Origin: Bdellovibrio svalbardensis
GTDB taxonomy: Bacteria; Bdellovibrionota; Bdellovibrionia; Bdellovibrionales; Bdellovibrionaceae
NCBI RefSeq assembly: GCF_029531655.1
Contig: NZ_JANRMI010000002.1
Span: 372,001 to 436,000 of the forward strand
Direction of reading: 5' to 3'
Length of the DNA stretch: 64,000 bases
Shown in pieces: positions 34,173 through 43,364 of the stretch. The stretch's first letter is position 1, and each line of letters begins with the position of its first letter. The position numbers were made by a program, and so were the translations under genes. The notes below the pieces were generated by a model that saw only the letters and a program-made list of their open reading frames with translations, was not told where the DNA came from and ran no database searches.

Positions 34173-35207
34173 ATGAGCTTTCTTCCAGAAATCCAGCAAA
34201 TCGAGCAACGAATTTCCATCCTGGGTTCAGCGATGCGTTCCGAAGTGTTGGCCTACAGTGAAACCTCTGGCGCCGGCGGCGAATTGCGTTTCCCCATTTA
34301 TAAACTTTCATTCGGCTCGACCGACCCTCAGGCTCCGGTGCTGGGCTTTGTCGGAGGAGTTCATGGGCTGGAGCGCATTGGCGCACAAGTGAGCGTCGCT
34401 TTGCTGAACTCTTTTTCCGAGCTGGTCTTGTGGGATAAAAATCTGCAAAGAACCTTGCAAGACATTCGCGTTTTTTTCATTCCCACCGTGAATCCAATCG
34501 GGATCTATCGCAAAACCCGCAGCAATCCACGCGGCATCGATTTGATGCGTAATGCCCCGGTGGATGCGGATGATCCTCCAAGATTTTTGGGAGGCCATCG
34601 CTATACCAATAAGCTTCCTTGGTATCGAGGGGAGTTTGGTGCACCGATGGAGGTTGAGGCTCAAGCCATGATTCGCGGTGTGCAAGATGAAATCCGTGAA
34701 AGCAAATTGGCGATCACCGTGGATTCTCACTCGGGATTTGGCCTGCAAGACCGTCTGTGGTTTCCTTATGCAAAAACTCTGAAGCCTTTTCCTGATTTGG
34801 GTTTGTTGTATTCGTTCAAACAGTTGTTAGATCGCACATATCCTCATCACTTTTATCGCATAGAACCTCAAGCCGGAACCTACACAACTCATGGGGATCT
34901 GTGGGATTATATCTACGATCATCATCAGAGCCCCGAGATGGGTCAGCATAAAAATTATCTACCGCTGTGTCTGGAGATGGGCTCGTGGATGTGGTTGAAA
35001 AAGAATCCGTGGCAGATCTTTAAGCCCGAAGGTCCTTTCAACCCTTTGATCGGTCATCGTCATAAAAGAACCTTGCGCCGTCATAACACCTTGATGGAAT
35101 TTTTGATTCGCGCAGTGAGCTCGCCTGATGAATGGGCTGAGTTGAATGCTGCAAAAACTTTGGAGCTCGAAAGCAAAGCAATGGAGTTGTGGTATGCCAA
35201 ATCCTAG
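34173..35207 (+). CDS. M14-family zinc carboxypeptidase-like protein
   Basis: A 344-residue protein of the M14/AstE-like group. GGVHGLERIG holds the zinc ligands His64 and Glu67 (HxxE), VNPIGIYRKTRSNPRGIDL has the substrate-binding Asn-Pro and Asn/Arg region, TVDSHSG the third zinc ligand His, and CLEMGSW supplies the likely catalytic Glu. It should remove C-terminal residues from peptides, perhaps peptidoglycan-derived, in the cytoplasm: no signal peptide is visible. The start ATG at 34173 lacks a clear ribosome binding site; a TTG at 34137 is the other option. It overlaps the next gene by 14 nt, indicating coupled translation. Confidence 0.83.
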   Translation: MSFLPEIQQIEQRISILGSAMRSEVLAYSETSGAGGELRFPIYKLSFGSTDPQAPVLGFVGGVHGLERIGAQVSVALLNSFSELVLWDKNLQRTLQDIRVFFIPTVNPIGIYRKTRSNPRGIDLMRNAPVDADDPPRFLGGHRYTNKLPWYRGEFGAPMEVEAQAMIRGVQDEIRESKLAITVDSHSGFGLQDRLWFPYAKTLKPFPDLGLLYSFKQLLDRTYPHHFYRIEPQAGTYTTHGDLWDYIYDHHQSPEMGQHKNYLPLCLEMGSWMWLKKNPWQIFKPEGPFNPLIGHRHKRTLRRHNTLMEFLIRAVSSPDEWAELNAAKTLELESKAMELWYAKS

Positions 35208-35931
35208 AAGATGGATCTTGTTAAGAGGGCTTGCGCGAGGACGTGGGCACTGGGGCAGCTTTGTGCAGAAGATGCAGGCGCATTTTCCCAATGATGAATT
35301 TGAACTGATAGATCTCAAGGGGAATGGGGAGCGGTTCACTGAGCAAAGCCCACTGCATGTCGAAGATTATGTCAGGGATCTGCGCGCACACTCTCAATTT
35401 GTCAAAGACGGTAAACCATTTAACATCCTGGCAGTTTCGCTGGGTGCGATGATCACCGTGGAGTGGATGCGTGAATATCCTCATGAAGTGCAAAAAGCTA
35501 TTTTGGTGTGCACCAGTTCTTCCGGATTTTCTCCATTTTATGACCGCTATCGTTTGAGAAACTATTTGCCGACTCTGCGTTTGGCGATTGAGACCAGCGC
35601 GGAAAAGTGGGAGAGAGACATCTTGGAAATGGTGACGAACAGTCACGAACGCCGCGAAGCAGAGATCGGCGCCATGATTGAATATTCAAAACGGAATCCC
35701 ATGAAGGTTACCAATATTCTTCGGCAATTAGCGGCGGCTTCACGTTATCGCTTTCCAAAGGATGCTCCTGGCGATATCAAAATCATCGGCAGTCATGGCG
35801 ATCGTTTGGTGTCTCCGCGGTGTTCGTTGAAGATTGCCGAAGGGTGGGGCTTGAAAGCCGTGATGCATCCTTGGGCAGGGCATGATATTCCCGTGGATGA
35901 CCCTCAGTGGCTCATCGAGCACTTGCTCTAG
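35194..35931 (+). CDS. Alpha/beta hydrolase
   Basis: A 245-residue cytoplasmic hydrolase of the alpha/beta fold. The early strand WILLRGLARGRGHW carries the oxyanion region, ILAVSLGAMI is the nucleophile elbow (Ser), GSHGDRLVSP supplies the acid, and WAGHDIPVDD the catalytic His. Substrate unknown: esters, peptides or thioesters are all possible. Its ATG at 35194 lies inside the end of the carboxypeptidase gene, with GGAG eight nt upstream, so the pair forms a small peptide/ester degradation operon. Confidence 0.85.
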   Translation: MPNPRRWILLRGLARGRGHWGSFVQKMQAHFPNDEFELIDLKGNGERFTEQSPLHVEDYVRDLRAHSQFVKDGKPFNILAVSLGAMITVEWMREYPHEVQKAILVCTSSSGFSPFYDRYRLRNYLPTLRLAIETSAEKWERDILEMVTNSHERREAEIGAMIEYSKRNPMKVTNILRQLAAASRYRFPKDAPGDIKIIGSHGDRLVSPRCSLKIAEGWGLKAVMHPWAGHDIPVDDPQWLIEHLL

Positions 35932-36101
35932 TCATAGTGGTTAAGTATCAGATTTATTGGGGAAAGTTTTTCAAACAGCCCTAGGTTTTTTTACCCTGAA
36001 CTGGCCTATATTTGATCTGAGTCCTTTTGGACACAGGGCCCCGTTGACTCCCTAGGCCAATTCTTGTTTCCTACCTCCTAGACCTATAGCCAGAGGAATA
36101 T

Positions 36102-37544
36102 GTGAGGGGAAAGTCATATCTCGCAGCCGCGCTTATTAGCATGGTTGTCATTCCAAAATCGAAGGCCGCCACTTCCAGCTTGAAAGTACCTCAAGCTCAG
36201 GGTGTGACTGCTCTTCAGAAACCGGTTGCTGAGATGTCGTCATCTAAGCCGGCACAGGTCTATGGGCAAATCCGTTTGGAAGGCATGCAGTACATGACGG
36301 CGTTGCCGGAAGCTCCAAGTCTTACTTACAGCCAACTTCTTTCTGCTCGCTTGTCTATACTTAAGGAAACTACCTGGCTTGATTTCGCGGCGGATGCGTC
36401 TGGCGGAACCTTCTTCAGCAAAGGCCAATCACACACCATGGTTCACGAGGCCTATATGGCCACTCGCGGAGAGAAATTCAAAGCCTCTCTGGGAAGAAAG
36501 AAGATGGACTGGAGTGAAGTCGATCATCGCTGGAACCTGGGATTATGGCAGCCAGTGTATGCTCTCGATGCTCTTCGACCTGAAGAAGAAGGTTTGACGG
36601 GTTTGTTCCTCGATTACAACACTCAGGGCTGGGAAATCTTAGCCTTCGGAACGGCAATCAGTATTCCTAATATGGGCCCGGATATTCGTGAAGATAACGG
36701 TGGTTTGGCCTCGGACAGCCGTTGGTATCGTCCACCTTCTCGTAACTACGACTTCAATAACAACATCAATACAATTTCTTATAAACTGAACGTTCCAGAT
36801 CAGCTCGAACTTGTTAAAAACGGGGGCGGTGCGATGATGGGTCGTTTGGGGAATAAAGAGCGCGGACCTTGGATGGTGGTGGCAGGCGGTTATATGCCTG
36901 TGAATGAGTTGATTTTGAAACGTGCGGCTTACAAAAGCGTCTCTTCAGACAAAGTCGATGTCGATGTCACTCCAGAAGTGACCTACCATGCGATTGGTTC
37001 CGTGGATTTGGGTTACTCTTTTGGCAGCATGACCACTTCTATTTCTTATCTGCAGGATGATCCGAAGGAAAAACGCCCAGAGGGCGATATGTCTTTGCAA
37101 AAACTCAAACCCATCCAAGCTTACTCTGCAGCCTTTGATTTCTCATTGGCAAATATCCTGACTCGTCCAATCACGGCGCAGGTGGAGTATCTGAAGATTG
37201 TGGGTGGTGGTATTCAGGATATCACCGCAGATGGATCTCCGGATTCATTTACCATGTTTGATTCTCGTTTGAAATTCACGGACGCCGTGCAAATCAAACT
37301 TGAGGGTCAGTTGGCGACATTCTTCCGTCGTCCTTTTGTAACCCGCTTTAAATATCTTTATGACTATGACCAAAAAGGATCTCTGCTGAATACTGAATTC
37401 CTGTATTACCCGAACCAGAAATGGGCTGTGGTGATGGGAGGAGACGTCCTTGGAGTTCAAGACGAAAACTATAAAAAATCTGGTTTTCTGAATGAGTTCC
37501 GCGCCAACGACCGTTTTTACGGAGGCATGACTTATGTTTTCTAA
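36102..37544 (+). CDS. Outer-membrane protein, 480 aa
   Basis: A beta-rich exported protein. The N-terminal leader (SYLAAALISMVVIPKSKAA) precedes long alternating strands with aromatic girdles (VYGQIRLEGMQYMTAL, LSARLSILKETTWLDFAAD, VTYHAIGSVDLGYSFGS), ending in the outer-membrane signature FYGGMTYVF with terminal Phe. It resembles large porin-like barrels; no known family name. GTG start at 36102 has AGAGGA five nt upstream. Its stop overlaps the start of the next lipoprotein gene by 11 nt, so it and the lipoprotein are probably partners in the outer membrane. Confidence 0.75.
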   Translation: MRGKSYLAAALISMVVIPKSKAATSSLKVPQAQGVTALQKPVAEMSSSKPAQVYGQIRLEGMQYMTALPEAPSLTYSQLLSARLSILKETTWLDFAADASGGTFFSKGQSHTMVHEAYMATRGEKFKASLGRKKMDWSEVDHRWNLGLWQPVYALDALRPEEEGLTGLFLDYNTQGWEILAFGTAISIPNMGPDIREDNGGLASDSRWYRPPSRNYDFNNNINTISYKLNVPDQLELVKNGGGAMMGRLGNKERGPWMVVAGGYMPVNELILKRAAYKSVSSDKVDVDVTPEVTYHAIGSVDLGYSFGSMTTSISYLQDDPKEKRPEGDMSLQKLKPIQAYSAAFDFSLANILTRPITAQVEYLKIVGGGIQDITADGSPDSFTMFDSRLKFTDAVQIKLEGQLATFFRRPFVTRFKYLYDYDQKGSLLNTEFLYYPNQKWAVVMGGDVLGVQDENYKKSGFLNEFRANDRFYGGMTYVF

Positions 37545-40500
37545 TTTGAGACTGCGCCAACAGAACTGGATTGCTGCGGCAATCCTTACGGGTGCGGCTG
37601 CGCTGGCTTTGCTTGCGGGCTGTGAGTCCCGTGTTGGCGAAACACCGCCTCCTTCTGAGGCCTACGAGTTCTCCGGTACTCAGTGCCTTTCCTCATCCAC
37701 TCCGGTGGTCAAACAATTCATCCAGGGGACCGCGCAAGTTGCGGATGTCCATGCTCTGTGGAACTGCGTAGGATCAGCGGTTGTTCAGTTTAAAAAATAT
37801 GTACGCGGAAAAACGACTGACGTTTATACCTCTCAAGAAATCGCGACCTTCCTTGAAGATAACTTCTTCGACAAAACTAAAAAAACAAAAATCTCTCCAG
37901 AGCTGCAAGTTGAGTTGATGAAAATCAAACAGCTTATCGTAGGCGGCAATAAAGACTTTATCACTCGTCAAGAGTTGGATAAGGCGGTAGAGGCCTTTGA
38001 GGTATTCCGTGAAGTCACGGTGGGTTTGAGCCCCTACATGAAGGTGCTCGCCTTGAACTGGACACCTTCTCATGTGAGCAATATCCAAACGGACATGCTT
38101 TACTTTGAAGAGGCTAACGGTTCGGTTCAAAAAGCGGCCCGCACTTTGGCGGCCTTATTCGAGAAAAATGGACAAACCTATGCATTGTCTGACTTTGTGA
38201 AGTTGATGGAAGAGCTTTCAGTTTTCATTGGTGAGGACTGGGAATTCAAATCGACTTTGCAAAAGTACATGCCTGTGGTGAAGAAAGTTAAAAAAGCTTT
38301 GGCGGGCGGAAATGAAAACGTCATTGAAGCCAGTGAATGGCGTCGCTTTGCTTTGTTGGGGTCCCGCGGTTACGTCCAGTATTTGCGCTACTACTATTTC
38401 ATCAAATCAACGGAAGACACGGGGGCAGGCTATCGCCTGGCTTACTTGTCTCGAACGGTCGAGGACATTCTTTCAGTGTTCCAAGATTTGACGGCACAAA
38501 AACCGGAACAAATCGTGACCCGCGCTGAGGTGACGGATTTGTTGACGACACTTGCTAAGGTGTGGCCGGACTTTAAAGTTTCAGATGATCTGGTTGTTGA
38601 GGGAATGAAAATTAAGCAGCTTCTTTTTGGGGGCAGTAAAGATTCATTCACAACTAACGACTTCAATACCGCTCGTTTAAAAGTCAGTCGTTTGAAAGTC
38701 TTGATTGAACGATTTATGCCTTACTGGCCTATCTACGGTAAAGAGTGGGATACCAGTCTTTACACATCTGAAGAGGCGCAAAAATTCTTTATGGAGTCGC
38801 AGTTCATCCTTGAAGCAACCGGGCGTGAGTTGGGTGTGCTGGTCGAGGGGTCCTATGACTTGAAGGATCTTGTGAAGTTGGCGAAGGCCTTCGAAGATAT
38901 CTATCCTCCGAAAGATCCACAGAGCTCTTTGACCAAGGCTGCCGAAAAATATGTTCCCACTTTGATCGATATGAAGAAGATCATTTTGGGTGGCGAGACC
39001 GGATCTTTGGAAAAGGGCAACTGGAGCTTTTTGCTGGGCTTTGGTGCGCGTATTTACACGGACTTGCTGTATTACGAATACTTCTTGAAAGACGTGAAAT
39101 GGGACAAGCCAGAGCCTCTGGGTAACTTGTCGGTTTTGGTGAATCAATCTTTAAATATTTTCAAAGATCTTATTCAGGTCAAAGAAAATAACAAAATCAC
39201 TCGTGCGGAGCTGTCAATCATTGCCAAGGATTTGATCCAGCTGGATCTTCTTCCGAAGGGTGTGGATCAGGTCGCGGCGGATCAGGTCATTAAGATAATG
39301 GTTAATAATGTTCTTGTTCGACCGGATCATCGTATCGACGGAATGATTCCGAATGCGATCAACTTTGAATCCATCGAAGTGCTGCGCAAAGAACTGCAAG
39401 TGTGGTTGGATACAGAATACTTCATCGCGAAGATTTCAGAAAATTGGAAACCGAACGAAGGCCTTTCTCCAGAAGACCTTTTGGCGACAATCCAAAAAGG
39501 CCAAAAGACCAAAGGAATTTCTGAGGCTTTGGCTGATGGTTTGAAAGAATTTGCTCTGGTGGTGGATAGCCCTGTTCCGCTGACGCTTGATAGTGAAGGC
39601 CGCCTGGTGATTTCGAACAAGGTCAAACTTGTCTACAATCAGCAAAGCCTGCAGCAGTTGAATGTTAATCGTGCACTTTCTCGCATAGCCATTCGTTCTT
39701 TTGCCAATGATTTGGATCGCATTTACTCCTATAAGGGTGTGAATCTTGCCGAAGTGCAGGGCGCGTTCAAGGATTTGAAGATCGTCTTCGTTCAAATGGG
39801 TTTGTTAGATAAGAAAAACGACACATTTGGAGACTCTCGCTTCCGTGATGCTAATTTGTTTACGCCGCACGCAGATGGAAACTCCTTGGCTTCATTCCAG
39901 GAAATGACGGACCTGGTTGGGATGATTTGGTCAGGGCTTAAAATTAATACCTATTTGAAAAAAGAATTGCGCGATGATTGCCTCACGAACCAAGAGGATC
40001 CTCAAGATGGAACTTTAGTGAAAGTTGAGTGCGCGCGTAAGTCCTATAAAAAGGCGATGGCAGACTACATGCTGGCAACGCCCGAGTATCTCCGTTTTAT
40101 GAAAGCCGCTGAAAAGAATGATGAGCTGGATGGCTATTTGACGAATATTTTCAAGACAGCTGGCTATGTTCCGAACTCGAAGAAAACTGTCCGATGGGGT
40201 GATTTGAGTTTGGCTCCGCAGGCGGTTCAGTACATCGAGATGTTATTCGCACGCTATGACAAAAACAAAGACGGCTATATCACGACTGGTGAGGCCTTGA
40301 AGGCCTATACGATGTTCAAAGGTTTGTTGTTGGAGTTTGCAGCTGATCAAATCAAAAGTGGTTCAATCACTGAAGATGATCTTCCGGCGATTTTCTGCTT
40401 CATGCTTTATTATGGGAAGCCACCAGAGACCATGAAAGAGAAACTGGTTTTCTTCTTTAAGTGGAAGGGCAAACCAGAAAAATGGGACATCATGGCTGGA

Positions 40501-40602
40501 CGTGCGGCTTTGGCGCAGGTTCTTGGCTATGTTGCGGATAAGACCAACAAAGTTCCAACTGCGGAAATTCCTAATATTGATAAAGAGATGCCTCAGCCTT
40601 AA
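37534..40602 (+). CDS. 1022-aa repeat-containing lipoprotein with EF-hand
   Basis: A very large lipoprotein (lipobox ALLAGC near residue 30). The body consists of two alternating repeat types. Type A, near 70, 305 and 560, contains IKQLIVGGNKDFITRQELD or IKQLLFGGSKDSFTTNDFN, an EF-hand-like loop with helix partners. Type B, near 185 and 430, contains VKKALAGGNENVIEASEW or MKKIILGGETGSLEKGNW followed by an aromatic helix (YLRYYYFIKS, DLLYYEYFLKD). A canonical EF-hand, DKNKDGYITTGE, lies near residue 908. Calcium-responsive outer-membrane or surface function is plausible. The gene overlaps the preceding porin-like gene by 11 nt. I know no named family. Confidence 0.7.
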   Translation: MFSNLRLRQQNWIAAAILTGAAALALLAGCESRVGETPPPSEAYEFSGTQCLSSSTPVVKQFIQGTAQVADVHALWNCVGSAVVQFKKYVRGKTTDVYTSQEIATFLEDNFFDKTKKTKISPELQVELMKIKQLIVGGNKDFITRQELDKAVEAFEVFREVTVGLSPYMKVLALNWTPSHVSNIQTDMLYFEEANGSVQKAARTLAALFEKNGQTYALSDFVKLMEELSVFIGEDWEFKSTLQKYMPVVKKVKKALAGGNENVIEASEWRRFALLGSRGYVQYLRYYYFIKSTEDTGAGYRLAYLSRTVEDILSVFQDLTAQKPEQIVTRAEVTDLLTTLAKVWPDFKVSDDLVVEGMKIKQLLFGGSKDSFTTNDFNTARLKVSRLKVLIERFMPYWPIYGKEWDTSLYTSEEAQKFFMESQFILEATGRELGVLVEGSYDLKDLVKLAKAFEDIYPPKDPQSSLTKAAEKYVPTLIDMKKIILGGETGSLEKGNWSFLLGFGARIYTDLLYYEYFLKDVKWDKPEPLGNLSVLVNQSLNIFKDLIQVKENNKITRAELSIIAKDLIQLDLLPKGVDQVAADQVIKIMVNNVLVRPDHRIDGMIPNAINFESIEVLRKELQVWLDTEYFIAKISENWKPNEGLSPEDLLATIQKGQKTKGISEALADGLKEFALVVDSPVPLTLDSEGRLVISNKVKLVYNQQSLQQLNVNRALSRIAIRSFANDLDRIYSYKGVNLAEVQGAFKDLKIVFVQMGLLDKKNDTFGDSRFRDANLFTPHADGNSLASFQEMTDLVGMIWSGLKINTYLKKELRDDCLTNQEDPQDGTLVKVECARKSYKKAMADYMLATPEYLRFMKAAEKNDELDGYLTNIFKTAGYVPNSKKTVRWGDLSLAPQAVQYIEMLFARYDKNKDGYITTGEALKAYTMFKGLLLEFAADQIKSGSITEDDLPAIFCFMLYYGKPPETMKEKLVFFFKWKGKPEKWDIMAGRAALAQVLGYVADKTNKVPTAEIPNIDKEMPQP

Positions 40603-40629
40603 ATGGCCGGGGAGGTCGGTAAGAGCGAA

Positions 40630-40773
40630 GATTTGGCTCAGGTTAAATTCTTCGCTGGTGCTTCGTTCGGCACGCCATCCGGGCTCGTCAGCGCCGGCTT
40701 CGCCGGTTCGGGCCGTCCAGGCCCCGCTGAAGGCCTCTCTTCGACCAGCGAAGAATTTAATCTGATCCAAATT
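40630..40773. repeat. Long-armed cloverleaf element, copy A
   Basis: Left arm 40630-40659 and right arm 40744-40773 are inverted repeats, 27 of 30 positions Watson-Crick, two more G-U in RNA. Between them is an 84-nt core (40660-40743) that starts GCTTCGTTCGGCACG and ends GAAGGCCTCTCTTCG, shared with copy B at 57777. The core folds into hairpin GCC-ATCCG-GGC, then an outer stem TCAGCG/CGCTGA enclosing hairpins CCGG-CTTCG-CCGG and GGGCC-GTCCA-GGCCC. It lies between convergent genes (40602 and 40886). Confidence 0.85.
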
Positions 40774-40885
40774 TGCTTTTAGCCGCGTTCGCGGATTCTG
40801 CGTTTTCGTTAAGTTTTAAAATATAGGAAACCTTGTTGATTGCACAATTTGGCAGTCAAATCCCCGCGCTATCACCTTACAGGTG

Positions 40886-41590
40886 TTAGTTTGCTACTTT
40901 TTGTAGGCCTAGGGTGGCGCCGGTTACTTTGGCGTTGTTGAGGCTGAGGCCGTAGAATTGGCCAGAGCCTCCGGTTGAGGGGTAGGTGCCGGTGTAGTCT
41001 GTGGTGTTTTCAGTGTCTATGTCAGCGTTGCCAGCTGAATAGGTGACGGCGTCACGGAGCCAGAGGAGGACTCTGGATTTTGTGGCTGAGATGTTGTGGA
41101 CTTCGATGATCAGATCAAGCGCTGTCGGGACGTAGAAGCTGAGGCGACTTTGGTTCATTGTGACAGAGCTGCCGTTGACGGCAATGCTGCCCGTGACGCT
41201 GGCGCCGGAGCGGGTGAAGGTGACTGCGACTCCGCCGGATGAAGAGTTCATGAGGGTGTTATTTGAATTGAGAATCGCAGTGATTGAATTGGTTGAATTG
41301 TCCAATTCGGCCTTGAGTGCGAGTGAGTTGCTGCTAAAAACGCCGTTCATGACATTGACGAAGCGGATAGAGCCTGTGCCTGCGACCGTTGTCGAGCTGG
41401 CTTCAGAGAATGAACCGCTGGTTTGTGTGTAGGAATCAATTCCGGAATTGTCGTCGGCGGTGCCAGAAGAGCAGGCTGTAAGACACAGCGAGGCCACCAA
41501 TAGAAGTGGTGATGTGCTCACGATGCTAAACTGCCCGAGAATCAGTCTAGAAAGCTTTAGAATGGGAAATCTTAGAATGAGTTTTTCCAC
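40886..41590 (-). CDS. Ser/Thr/Asn-rich lipoprotein, 234 aa
   Basis: A lipoprotein with lipobox SLCLTAC about 40 residues from the start, then a low-complexity Ser/Thr/Asn/Gly-rich region and a beta-rich C-terminal domain (TALDLIIEVHNISATKSRVL). No family recognised; the composition suggests a surface-exposed adhesin-like or accessory lipoprotein. The GTG at 41590 overlaps the end of dcd by 19 nt, giving a 40-residue leader; a GTG at 41521 that yields a more ordinary-length leader is a credible alternative start. It is the last of three minus-strand genes with dcd and rpmG, so it may share their transcript. Confidence 0.6.
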   Translation of the reverse strand: MEKLILRFPILKLSRLILGQFSIVSTSPLLLVASLCLTACSSGTADDNSGIDSYTQTSGSFSEASSTTVAGTGSIRFVNVMNGVFSSNSLALKAELDNSTNSITAILNSNNTLMNSSSGGVAVTFTRSGASVTGSIAVNGSSVTMNQSRLSFYVPTALDLIIEVHNISATKSRVLLWLRDAVTYSAGNADIDTENTTDYTGTYPSTGGSGQFYGLSLNNAKVTGATLGLQKVAN

Positions 41591-42108
41591 ATCATTGATT
41601 CCACCGGAAGCGGCTTTTTGTCGTTATACTTAGCTGAAGGTTTAACGTTGTAAGGCGTTAAAATATCACCCTTCACTTCAAAGTATATCAACTGGCCGAT
41701 TGGCATTCCAGCGTAAACACGGACGGGCTGTTTAACGGAGATCTCAAGAGTCCAATAGTTGCAGAAACCGACGTCACCTTTGCCAGCAGTGGCATGGATG
41801 TCGATACCGAGGCGACCAACGCTCGATTTTCCTTCTAAAAATGGGACATGCTTCAGAGTCTCAGTGTACTCTTGAGTCACGCCCAAATAGAGGGTGTCTG
41901 GCATTAAGACGAAACCCTCTTCGGGAATCTCAAAATTGCGAATCTTGTTATGTTTTCTTGCGTCCAGCGTTTCATCTTCATAGACAGCGAGTGCTTTACC
42001 CAAGTGAACATCGTAAGAGTTCGTTCCAAGGCACTCTCTGCGGAAAGGTTCTACTTTAATAGAACCATCTTCCATATGACTGAGAATCTGCTGATCCGTA
42101 AGAATCAT
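41572..42108 (-). CDS. dcd: dCTP deaminase
   Basis: Dcd converts dCTP to dUTP, the source of thymidylate in many bacteria. The 178-residue protein matches the family in length and motifs: MILTDQQIL at the N-terminus, GTNSYDVHLG, EGKSSVGRLGI (phosphate-binding), and GFCNYWTLEISV with the catalytic Glu. The ATG overlaps the stop of rpmG in TAATG (42106-42110), so both are translated from one mRNA. Whether it is a simple deaminase or the bifunctional deaminase/dUTPase cannot be told by eye. Confidence 0.95.
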   Translation of the reverse strand: MILTDQQILSHMEDGSIKVEPFRRECLGTNSYDVHLGKALAVYEDETLDARKHNKIRNFEIPEEGFVLMPDTLYLGVTQEYTETLKHVPFLEGKSSVGRLGIDIHATAGKGDVGFCNYWTLEISVKQPVRVYAGMPIGQLIYFEVKGDILTPYNVKPSAKYNDKKPLPVESMMWKNSF

Positions 42109-42287
42109 TACTTAGTTTCTCTGTGTACAGTGTGGCGCTTAAGATTTGGGTTGTATTTCTTTTTCTCAAGACGGCTTGGAGTCTTAGTTTTGTTTTTTGT
42201 CGTTGTGTAACGAGAAACTGGTTTGCCTTCAGCGCGCGCTTCAGTGCACTCAAGCGTGATGATGATTCTTCCTGATTTTTTAGCCAT
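42108..42287 (-). CDS. rpmG: Ribosomal protein bL33
   Basis: A 59-residue ribosomal protein of the large subunit. The signature [20 protein letters not shown], then [12 protein letters not shown] and [20 protein letters not shown] identifies bL33. It lacks the two CxxC pairs of the zinc-binding form, keeping only one Cys, so it is the zinc-free paralogue type. ATG at 42287 has AAGGGG six nt upstream; an open frame further upstream to 42392 is not part of the gene. Its stop overlaps the start of dcd, an unusual ribosomal-protein/nucleotide-metabolism pairing. Confidence 0.93.
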   Translation of the reverse strand: MAKKSGRIIITLECTEARAEGKPVSRYTTTKNKTKTPSRLEKKKYNPNLKRHTVHRETK

Positions 42288-42420
42288 TGTATGCCCCTTA
42301 AATTCCCATTTATATTGCCACGCGTAACGTAGAAAAAATGACAATACCTTTTCAAAGGGGCTCAAGGTATCAAAGGAAAATAGAAACTTCAACAGACAAA
42401 TTTAAGTCTAGAGGTGGAAT

Positions 42421-43302
42421 ATGAAGTCTGGTGCGCTTTTTATCGTCTGGTTGCTACTTTCAGCCTGTGCACATGCCCAATCAAATGGCATTTTCAGAGG
42501 GAACGACCTCCAACCGACCACTTTGGAAGCTGCGGTGGATTCTGTGTCGCCCGGTTCCATTGTTGTGATTGGTGAAAACCATGGACTCCAAGTTCATCAA
42601 ACGCAGCAGGTTTCTATCATGCAGGCTTTGCGCAATAAAGGTCTGACTGTCTCTGTCGGGATGGAATTTTTTACATACACTCAGCAGGATCTCCTCAATC
42701 AATACCGTTCGGGTCAGTTATCTGAGGCCGACTTCCTTAAAAATATCCAGTGGGGCAGCCCATCTTATGACTTTTATCGTTCCCAGGCTTTGTTTCCTCG
42801 TCTTGAGGAAGGGGCTGCGACGGTGGCTTTGAATGCGCCGCGCTCTTTGACGGGGAAGGTTTCTAAGCAAGGGTTGGCAGCGTTGACGGATCAAGAGAAG
42901 GCTTTGTTGCCGCCTCAGTTTTCTTTGGGAAATGATCTCTATAAAAAGCGCTTTTTGGATTATATGGGCGCGCACTTACCTTCGGTTGAGGCTGGTGAAC
43001 GCTATTTTGCAGCGCAGTCAATTTGGGACGACACCATGGCTTGGCAGGCTGCTGAGTTCATGAAGACTCATCCTGAACAAGTTCTGGTGATTGTGGTGGG
43101 CGAGTTTCATGTGAAGTATGGAGGCGGTCTTCCGGATCGCATTCATGCCAGAATTCCTGGCGCTTCTGTGCTGACATTTTCACAAGTGGACTCCTCTGGA
43201 TTGACGGACCAAGAGTTGAATGAAGAGATTCAACCATCACAGATCTATGGAAGTCGCTCCCATTATCTTTGGGTAGCACCAGCACAAGGTCTAGGCTTGT
43301 AA
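42421..43302 (+). CDS. ChaN-family heme-binding-like protein
   Basis: A 293-residue exported protein of the ChaN/PF04187 group (heme-regulated lipoprotein-like, also EreA/Tiki-related fold). Signal sequence LFIVWLLLSACAHAQ contains a Cys that could be lipidated. Signatures include VVIGENHGLQVHQ, SVGMEFFTY and VIVVGEFHVKYGGGLP, plus DTMAWQAAEFM. ChaN members bind heme or divalent metals in the outer membrane and affect iron uptake. Start ATG at 42421 has AGGTGG upstream. Independent transcript between rpmG (divergent) and the CheY-like gene. Confidence 0.82.
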   Translation: MKSGALFIVWLLLSACAHAQSNGIFRGNDLQPTTLEAAVDSVSPGSIVVIGENHGLQVHQTQQVSIMQALRNKGLTVSVGMEFFTYTQQDLLNQYRSGQLSEADFLKNIQWGSPSYDFYRSQALFPRLEEGAATVALNAPRSLTGKVSKQGLAALTDQEKALLPPQFSLGNDLYKKRFLDYMGAHLPSVEAGERYFAAQSIWDDTMAWQAAEFMKTHPEQVLVIVVGEFHVKYGGGLPDRIHARIPGASVLTFSQVDSSGLTDQELNEEIQPSQIYGSRSHYLWVAPAQGLGL

Positions 43303-43364
43303 AGTTTCTTTGAGATTCGCTCGGTATTTCCTAGAATAAGGGGACAGCAGCAGGAGTAAACCCT

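Noticed and set aside
40630-40773. Interpretation of the cloverleaf element as a tRNA gene
   Set aside because: Arms of 30 bp, loop sequences and lengths do not match tRNA; no anticodon loop or T-loop consensus.
40603-40885. Long GC-rich intergenic region considered as a small gene
   Set aside because: The sequence is explained by the inverted-repeat element; no frame has a ribosome binding site or sustained coding character.
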